Positions 58,805 through 64,000 of a DNA stretch of 64,000 nt are shown one piece after another (within the stretch, counting starts at the first letter, position 1; every line of letters begins with the position of its first letter). The stretch comes from Shewanella seohaensis (GTDB lineage: Bacteria; Pseudomonadota; Gammaproteobacteria; Enterobacterales; Shewanellaceae): assembly GCF_025449215.1 (NCBI RefSeq), contig NZ_CP104900.1, forward strand, positions 1 to 64,000. The letters run 5' to 3'. Position numbers and translations under genes: made by a program. The notes beneath the pieces were generated by a model. It saw nothing but the letters and a program-made list of their open reading frames with translations. It searched no databases and was not told the origin of the DNA.

Positions 58805-59173
58805 ATGAAAGCAATGAATAAAGGTTTAAACAAGCAAGCTCAGGGTTTTACCTTGATCGAGTTAATGATTGTAGTTGCCATTATCGGTATTTTGGCTGCA
58901 ATCGCACTACCTGCTTATAAAGAGTACGTCAACAAAAGTAAAGTAAATGCTTGCTTAGGTGAAGCCACTGCTTATGTAAAAGCAGCGTCTGCTGCGGTTA
59001 TCGCGAATTTAGCGACTATACCAGCTCATGAATTTAAATCGTGTGCATCTGCTATTACCAAACCAACTGACTTAGCAAGTCTTACAGGTAATGCAACAAC
59101 TAAAGCTCTGGATGAAACTGGTACTACAATCACCTGTGCATGGGAAACAGCAACCTGCAAAGCAGGCTCTTAA
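58805..59173 (+). CDS. pilA: Type IV major pilin PilA
   Basis: 122-residue prepilin. Leader [14 protein letters not shown] is cut after Gly14, before Phe15; Glu19 is the conserved +5 residue ([20 protein letters not shown]). The mature protein of 108 residues has four cysteines (50, 80, 111, 118); the last two can form the C-terminal D-loop (CAWETATC), followed by KAGS, with Ser122 as the very last residue. Start with ggag 7-10 nt upstream. First gene of a pil cluster; pilB, pilC and pilD follow, with one inverted gene between. Confidence 0.95.
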   Translation: MKAMNKGLNKQAQGFTLIELMIVVAIIGILAAIALPAYKEYVNKSKVNACLGEATAYVKAASAAVIANLATIPAHEFKSCASAITKPTDLASLTGNATTKALDETGTTITCAWETATCKAGS

Positions 59174-59202
59174 TCCTATCCGTAATTACAAGCTGTAAAA
59201 TT

Positions 59203-59226
59203 AGGCCGCTAACTTAGCGGCCTTTT
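59203..59226 (+). terminator. Terminator after pilA
   Basis: aggccgct / agcggcct stem with ttttaattt. It isolates the abundantly expressed pilin from the convergent ligase gene. Confidence 0.8.
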
Positions 59227-59229
59227 AAT

Positions 59230-60588
59230 TTAATATCCAAGTAATCCATTTAACCAAATCCGCGGAAACAGAGCAGACCGTAATGCCTCATGTTGGTAAG
59301 TGGCCAGTATTAATACACTCAGTAGCGTCACACTTACAAACACCCCAAGCCGCGCCCATATTCCAATGTTAACGGCATTCCTTGTTTGAGAGAGCATCTG
59401 CAATGCCAACACAAACACCAGCAGCAACTGTGCAAATGGCATAACGACCACCCCACTAAACAGTGAATAGCACAGGCCTGACAACAGCGCATAAACAATA
59501 GGAATAAGCACCAAATCCTCTGTTTGCTGGAGATAACGTAATCGTTTAAAAATCCAACTTCCCGCCCAAGCAATACACACCATAGCGCTTATGACGCCGT
59601 ACTCATAAAGCAATTGCATTATTGAATTATGAGGATGTGCATGGGGTAACGGCTTACCTTCGGCCCATGTAAAACTCATCGGCCCAAACCCAAACCACAG
59701 GTTTTCAGGCATAGCGTGAAGCACATACAACCATAAATCTAGTCGGCCTGAACTGCCTGTACGCATCTGGAAAGTAGTATTTTCCATCAACCAGTAAGGA
59801 ACCAAGATAATGAATATAAGCCAAAGGCCTATGCCTAAAAACAGGGTTTGAAACAGGGTTAGTATTAATCGCTTACGGGCGTTGATATCCACAAACCACC
59901 ACAATAGGGCAGCCATGAAAGCAAGCGATAACATCGCGCCCCGCGCTTCAGTTTGTAACAACACCATCCCATGCAAAGCAACAATAGCAAATGTGACTCG
60001 TTTAAACCCTGCTAAGCTTTCAGTAAAAACAGCCAACAAAAGTAGCGGTATAACCATTACTTGCAGCTGATTAAAGAAACGGACATTTACATACCCCGAA
60101 AGCAAGCCATGGATATCGAAGCTCTGCGAGTCTGCATACGAAAAAAATAAAAATAACATATATTTAGCAAGTGTCATTATAGAAAAAAGTAATGCACTTG
60201 CATAAATTGCAGAGTATAAAGTCGCACGATTAATAGACCTAGCACAAACAGCAAACAAGTAAAAGGCCACCGCAAGTAGACCAAAGTTAACCAGTTCGAC
60301 CATAGACCAAAAGGGGTGCAGACCGAAACAGGCCGACACTAGGGCCAATATCAAAAATATGAATCCTACTGCAATAGTCGCTCTTGAGAAGGTGAGCAAC
60401 TCAAGATTTTTAACAAAACAAGCGCCTAATGAGGCTAACCAAATAAAACCCAGTACGAGAAAACGCTTTAGATCGTACTCATTATTAACGCCAGTAAAAT
60501 AAGCAAAATCTGATGCGAATACTGTTCCCACAAAAAAAACACAGGCAAAAGTAACAAACACCGCCCATGAATAAGAACTCAATGTCAT
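59230..60588 (-). CDS. O-antigen ligase / TfpO-like oligosaccharyltransferase candidate
   Basis: 452-residue polytopic membrane protein with 10-12 helices. A large periplasmic loop carries the Wzy_C/WaaL signature HAHPHNSIMQLLYEYG with the catalytic-type His, preceded by WFGFGPMSFTWAEG. Size and topology fit WaaL, Wzy, PglL and TfpO/PilO alike; the location between pilA and pilB points to pilin glycosylation. It is transcribed against the pil genes. Its start ATG at 60586-60588 has a ggaac site upstream. Assignment between WaaL-like and TfpO-like needs alignment. Confidence 0.7.
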   Translation of the reverse strand: MTLSSYSWAVFVTFACVFFVGTVFASDFAYFTGVNNEYDLKRFLVLGFIWLASLGACFVKNLELLTFSRATIAVGFIFLILALVSACFGLHPFWSMVELVNFGLLAVAFYLFAVCARSINRATLYSAIYASALLFSIMTLAKYMLFLFFSYADSQSFDIHGLLSGYVNVRFFNQLQVMVIPLLLLAVFTESLAGFKRVTFAIVALHGMVLLQTEARGAMLSLAFMAALLWWFVDINARKRLILTLFQTLFLGIGLWLIFIILVPYWLMENTTFQMRTGSSGRLDLWLYVLHAMPENLWFGFGPMSFTWAEGKPLPHAHPHNSIMQLLYEYGVISAMVCIAWAGSWIFKRLRYLQQTEDLVLIPIVYALLSGLCYSLFSGVVVMPFAQLLLVFVLALQMLSQTRNAVNIGIWARLGVFVSVTLLSVLILATYQHEALRSALFPRIWLNGLLGY

Positions 60589-60781
60589 GTTCCTTCCTTT
60601 AAGTTTTTATATTAATTCAGCGTGGAACCTTGGTTCTTACAATCAGAATCGCGATTTAGTTGCAATTTAAAGTAACTATAATTTTCGAGTTCAATTTGTT
60701 ACGTAACGTTTTGCAGACTAAGTATGACAAAATGCTATAAAGACGTTATTATTTCAATACTTGTTTACACTTGGAGTTTTT

Positions 60782-62491
60782 ATGCCATCTACGGGCCTGC
60801 ATTTGGGTTTATCCACCCTGTTTATCCGTAAAGGGCTGCTTAATGAAGAGCAGATGGCTAATGCCATCACTAAATCCCGACAAACTAAACAAACCTTAGT
60901 AACAACTTTAGTTCAGACTAAGCTAGTGTCTGCTCGCACAATTGCCGAGCTTTGCTATGAAGAATATGGCACCCCGCTACTAGATTTAGCCGAATTTGAT
61001 ATTAGTGCCATTCCAGAAGAATTTCTGAATAAGAAACTAATTGAAAAACATCGCTGTTTACCACTTTTTAAACGCGGAAACCGCCTCTATATAGCTACCT
61101 CAGATCCAACCAATATTGCTGCACTTGAGGAGTTTCAGTTTAGTGCAGGGCTGCATGCCGAAGCCATTCTAGTCGAAGAAGATAAGCTTGCTAAAGCTCT
61201 TGAAAAAGTACTCGAAGAGGATATTACGGGTCTCGATTTAGGTGGTATGGACGAGGCCGCTTTAGCAGGTATTGAGATTACCGATACTGATAAGCGCCAT
61301 GAAGACAATACCAGTGACGGCAATGATGATGCACCAATTGTTATTTATATCAATAAAATCCTAACTGACGCGATTCGCAGGGGAGCATCAGATCTTCACT
61401 TTGAGCCCTATGAAAAACGCTACCGCATTCGTTTTCGTATCGACGGTATTTTACATGAAGTCTCTGAACCACCAATTAGCTTAGCAGGAAGGTTATCGGC
61501 TCGCTTAAAGGTGATGTCGAAACTCGATATTGCCGAGCGCCGCGTCCCTCAGGATGGGCGAATTAAGATGAAACTATCCCGCACTAAGTCAATCGACTTT
61601 CGGGTGAGCACGCTGCCGACCCTTTGGGGCGAAAAAATAGTAATGCGGATATTAGACTCCTCCTCCGCCCAGCTCGGCATTGAAAAACTAGGTTACGAAC
61701 CCGACCAAGAAAAGCTTTACCTTGAGATGCTGGCAAAACCCCAAGGAATGATCTTAGTCACAGGCCCTACAGGTTCAGGAAAAACTGTTTCACTCTATAC
61801 AGGCTTAAATATCCTTAATACCGCCGAGCGCAATATCTCTACCGCCGAAGATCCGGTAGAAATTAACCTTGAAGGTGTAAACCAAGTCCATATTAATCTA
61901 AAGGCCGGTTTAACCTTTGCCTCGGCACTACGCTCCTTTTTGCGTCAAGACCCCGATGTAGTGATGGTGGGAGAGATCCGCGATCTTGAGACCGCCGAAA
62001 TTGCCATTAAAGCCGCACAAACTGGCCACTTAGTATTATCCACCTTGCACACAAACTCAGCAGCGGAAACCTTAACCCGTTTAATCAATATGGGTGTACC
62101 CGGCTATAATATTGCCAGCTCTGTTAATCTTATTATTGCTCAACGACTTGCACGGCGGCTTTGCACTGAATGTAAGCAACCCGAACAAATTCCTGAACAT
62201 GAGTTACAACGTTTAGGCTTTACGGATGAGCAAATAACTCAAGGATTTACCACCTATAAACCTGTAGGTTGTGAGCATTGTTCTGGCGGCTATAAAGGAC
62301 GGGTAGGTATTTACGAAGTGATGAAAATGTCCGATGAAATTGCTCGCACCATTATGGAAGGGGGCAATTCGTTACAGATAGCAGATCAAGCCAAAACACA
62401 GGGGATGAGAGATCTGCGTCAATCGGGCCTTCTTAAAGTTATCCAAGGGGTAACCAGTATTGCTGAAGTAAACCGAGTCACCAGCTTTTAA
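60782..62491 (+). CDS. pilB: Type IV pilus assembly ATPase PilB
   Basis: 569 residues, hexameric cytosolic ATPase that powers pilus extension. N-terminal MshEN-type domain (~1-150), Walker [11 protein letters not shown], Asp box [13 protein letters not shown], Walker B/His box [21 protein letters not shown] and two zinc CxxC pairs ([20 protein letters not shown]). Start at ATG 60782, with ggag 6 nt upstream; the longer frame from 60761 begins with TTG and has no site. Followed by pilC. Confidence 0.95.
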   Translation: MPSTGLHLGLSTLFIRKGLLNEEQMANAITKSRQTKQTLVTTLVQTKLVSARTIAELCYEEYGTPLLDLAEFDISAIPEEFLNKKLIEKHRCLPLFKRGNRLYIATSDPTNIAALEEFQFSAGLHAEAILVEEDKLAKALEKVLEEDITGLDLGGMDEAALAGIEITDTDKRHEDNTSDGNDDAPIVIYINKILTDAIRRGASDLHFEPYEKRYRIRFRIDGILHEVSEPPISLAGRLSARLKVMSKLDIAERRVPQDGRIKMKLSRTKSIDFRVSTLPTLWGEKIVMRILDSSSAQLGIEKLGYEPDQEKLYLEMLAKPQGMILVTGPTGSGKTVSLYTGLNILNTAERNISTAEDPVEINLEGVNQVHINLKAGLTFASALRSFLRQDPDVVMVGEIRDLETAEIAIKAAQTGHLVLSTLHTNSAAETLTRLINMGVPGYNIASSVNLIIAQRLARRLCTECKQPEQIPEHELQRLGFTDEQITQGFTTYKPVGCEHCSGGYKGRVGIYEVMKMSDEIARTIMEGGNSLQIADQAKTQGMRDLRQSGLLKVIQGVTSIAEVNRVTSF

Positions 62492-62642
62492 CCCCTTTTA
62501 ATTGAATTGAATTGCGTGACACAGCTCGCTTAACTGTTTTAAATAACCAATTTATCTTTCGCTATATATACTAATCTAATGACGGTAAATTTATAGCTTG
62601 CAATGCCTAACAGGGATTAACTGTGACTAATGGGAATACACT

Positions 62643-63908
62643 ATGGCTACGGCAACAACGGTAAAAAAGCCTCGCGCCAAAAAGAACGAGCAAAAGAGCC
62701 AACTAAAGACATACACCTTTGAGTGGAAAGGTTTGAACCGTGATGGCAAAAAAACCGGTGGCGAATTAAAAGGCACCAGTGTCGCCGAGGTGAAAAGCCA
62801 GCTTAAGCTTCAAGGGGTTAACCCTAAAGTTGTCCGCAAAAAGGCATCGCCTTTTTTCGCTCGAAATCCAGATATCAAGCCTATGGATATCGCCATGGTG
62901 ACACGCCAAATAGCGACTATGCTGGCAGCTGGTGTTCCCTTAGTTACCACCATAGAAATGCTCGGCCGTGGCCATGAAAAACAAAAAATGCGCGAGCTAC
63001 TCAGTACTATATTATCAGAGGTACAATCGGGTATTCCATTGTCAGACTCACTACGCCCCCATAGACGCTATTTTGATGATCTCTATGTCGACTTAGTTGC
63101 AGCGGGTGAGCATTCAGGCTCTCTTGATGCTGTGTTCGATCGAATTGCAACCTACAGAGAAAAAGCTGAAGCCTTAAAGTCCAAAATTAAAAAGGCGATG
63201 TTTTACCCTGCCGCAGTCGTTGTAGTAGCGATAGCAGTAACAACACTGCTTTTGTTGTTTGTAGTACCGCAATTTGAAGATATTTTTAAGGGCTTTGGTG
63301 CTGAGCTTCCTGCTTTCACCCAGATGATCGTTGGCATTTCACGTTTTTTACAGAGTTCTTGGTATATATTCTTCGCTGCCATAGCTATCAGTATCTGGTT
63401 ATTTGTCCGCGCCCACCGAAATTCACAAATGTTTAGGGATCGAATAGATGAACTTGTGCTTAAAATTCCCGTTATCGGCGAGATATTGCATAAAGCAGCT
63501 ATGGCACGATTTTCCCGTACCTTAGCCACCACCTTTGCGGCAGGAGTGCCTTTAATTGACGGCATGGAGTCAGCTGCTGGAGCCTCTGGTAATGCGGTTT
63601 ATCGAGCCGCGTTATTAAAAGTACGCCAAGAAGTCATGGCAGGGATGCAGATGAACGTCGCCATGCGCACCACAGGGCTTTTCCCCGATATGTTAATCCA
63701 AATGGTAATGATTGGTGAAGAGTCTGGCTCACTCGATAGTATGCTAAACAAAGTGGCCAATATTTATGAAATGCAGGTTGATGATGCCGTTGATGGCTTA
63801 TCAAGCCTTATCGAGCCAATTATGATGGTAGTGATTGGTATCTTGGTCGGCGGTTTGATTGTCGGTATGTATCTGCCGATTTTCCAAATGGGTAATATCG
63901 TAGGTTAA
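62643..63908 (+). CDS. pilC: Type IV pilus inner-membrane platform PilC
   Basis: 421 residues; duplicated T2SSF (GspF/PilC) domains, each with two or so helices. It starts with a basic N-terminus (MATATTVKKPRAKKNEQ) and includes MVTRQIATMLAAGVPLV, FDRIATYREKAEAL and the second repeat FSRTLATTFAAGVPLIDGME. Anchors PilB and rotates or scaffolds the pilus base. It ends 55 bp before pilD. The 150-bp gap after pilB shows no obvious terminator. Confidence 0.95.
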   Translation: MATATTVKKPRAKKNEQKSQLKTYTFEWKGLNRDGKKTGGELKGTSVAEVKSQLKLQGVNPKVVRKKASPFFARNPDIKPMDIAMVTRQIATMLAAGVPLVTTIEMLGRGHEKQKMRELLSTILSEVQSGIPLSDSLRPHRRYFDDLYVDLVAAGEHSGSLDAVFDRIATYREKAEALKSKIKKAMFYPAAVVVVAIAVTTLLLLFVVPQFEDIFKGFGAELPAFTQMIVGISRFLQSSWYIFFAAIAISIWLFVRAHRNSQMFRDRIDELVLKIPVIGEILHKAAMARFSRTLATTFAAGVPLIDGMESAAGASGNAVYRAALLKVRQEVMAGMQMNVAMRTTGLFPDMLIQMVMIGEESGSLDSMLNKVANIYEMQVDDAVDGLSSLIEPIMMVVIGILVGGLIVGMYLPIFQMGNIVG

Positions 63909-63963
63909 GCTTAACGCAACGAACCCAAACAACTGATTTAATGAGTAATAATAAGAACTAGCA

Positions 63964-64000
63964 ATGTCAGACTTTACATCCCTTTTAAGCCACTCTCTCG
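63964..64000 (+). CDS. pilD: PilD prepilin peptidase, 5' end only
   Basis: Only the first 12 codons (MSDFTSLLSHSL) are inside the window; they begin the expected hydrophobic N-terminus of PilD, next in the pilABCD order. Function is inferred from position. Confidence 0.55.
   Translation, partial: MSDFTSLLSHSL

Overview
The window is a chromosomal segment of a gammaproteobacterium, almost certainly Shewanella (S. oneidensis / MR-4 / ANA-3 type). The evidence is the near-identity of AcnB, LpdA, AceE and HxpB to enteric homologues, the gene order pilD-C-B-[ligase]-pilA-nadC-ampD-ampE-pdhR-aceE-aceF-lpdA-[GGDEF/EAL sensor]-...-acnB-rsd-hemE, and a Cu/Zn efflux permease of the SO_0444 family beside its MerR-type regulator. 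No rRNA, tRNA, prophage or CRISPR array was seen.

Layout. (1) 1-8,780 is a graveyard. It holds the 3' end of an IS110-type transposase, then relics of a NUDIX hydrolase, a YpfJ-type zinc peptidase, small membrane and lipoprotein genes, a YjgR/HerA-type ATPase (Walker A lysine gone), and a TAXI-TRAP transporter set (solute-binding protein, fused permease, DUF1850 protein). All carry several frameshifts, stops and small deletions. (2) 8.8-14.1 kb: two diguanylate cyclases, an FKBP isomerase, thioredoxin 2 and a DASS anion transporter; three of these carry one or two single-base indels. (3) 14.3-21.1 kb: an MFS transporter, a PepSY-TM membrane operon, an SPFH/prohibitin protein, and the zinc/copper efflux unit (zntR-like gene plus permease) with a typical 20-bp-spaced MerR promoter. 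(4) 21.3-28.9 kb: purH-purD, a large ImpA-type metalloprotease lipoprotein behind an FNR-like box, a small conserved protein and an SDR. (5) 29-47 kb: a CHASE-like/PAS/GGDEF/EAL protein, hemE, a candidate small RNA, rsd, acnB, hxpB, the M13 peptidase, a patatin/beta-barrel protein and a 1,490-residue beta-propeller/PAS/GGDEF/EAL sensor. (6) 47.2-54.4 kb: the pyruvate dehydrogenase operon pdhR-aceE-aceF-lpdA with a perfect PdhR operator. (7) 54.4-64 kb: a nested inverted-repeat element, ampE-ampD, nadC, and the type IV pilus cluster pilA-[O-ligase]-pilB-pilC-pilD(start).

Themes. Central carbon entry (PDH, AcnB), tetrapyrrole and purine synthesis are grouped with envelope and surface functions (type IV pili, AmpD/E, patatin barrel, surface protease) and four c-di-GMP enzymes. 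Two observations deserve most attention. First, PilA ends in a cysteine loop followed by a C-terminal serine and lies next to an O-antigen-ligase-like protein, a layout resembling TfpO/PilO pilin glycosylation. Second, to the right of 9.9 kb every broken gene is broken by a one-base indel in a short base run, including two in acnB. That pattern looks like homopolymer sequencing error, not biology, and differs from the genuine decay in the left 8.8 kb.
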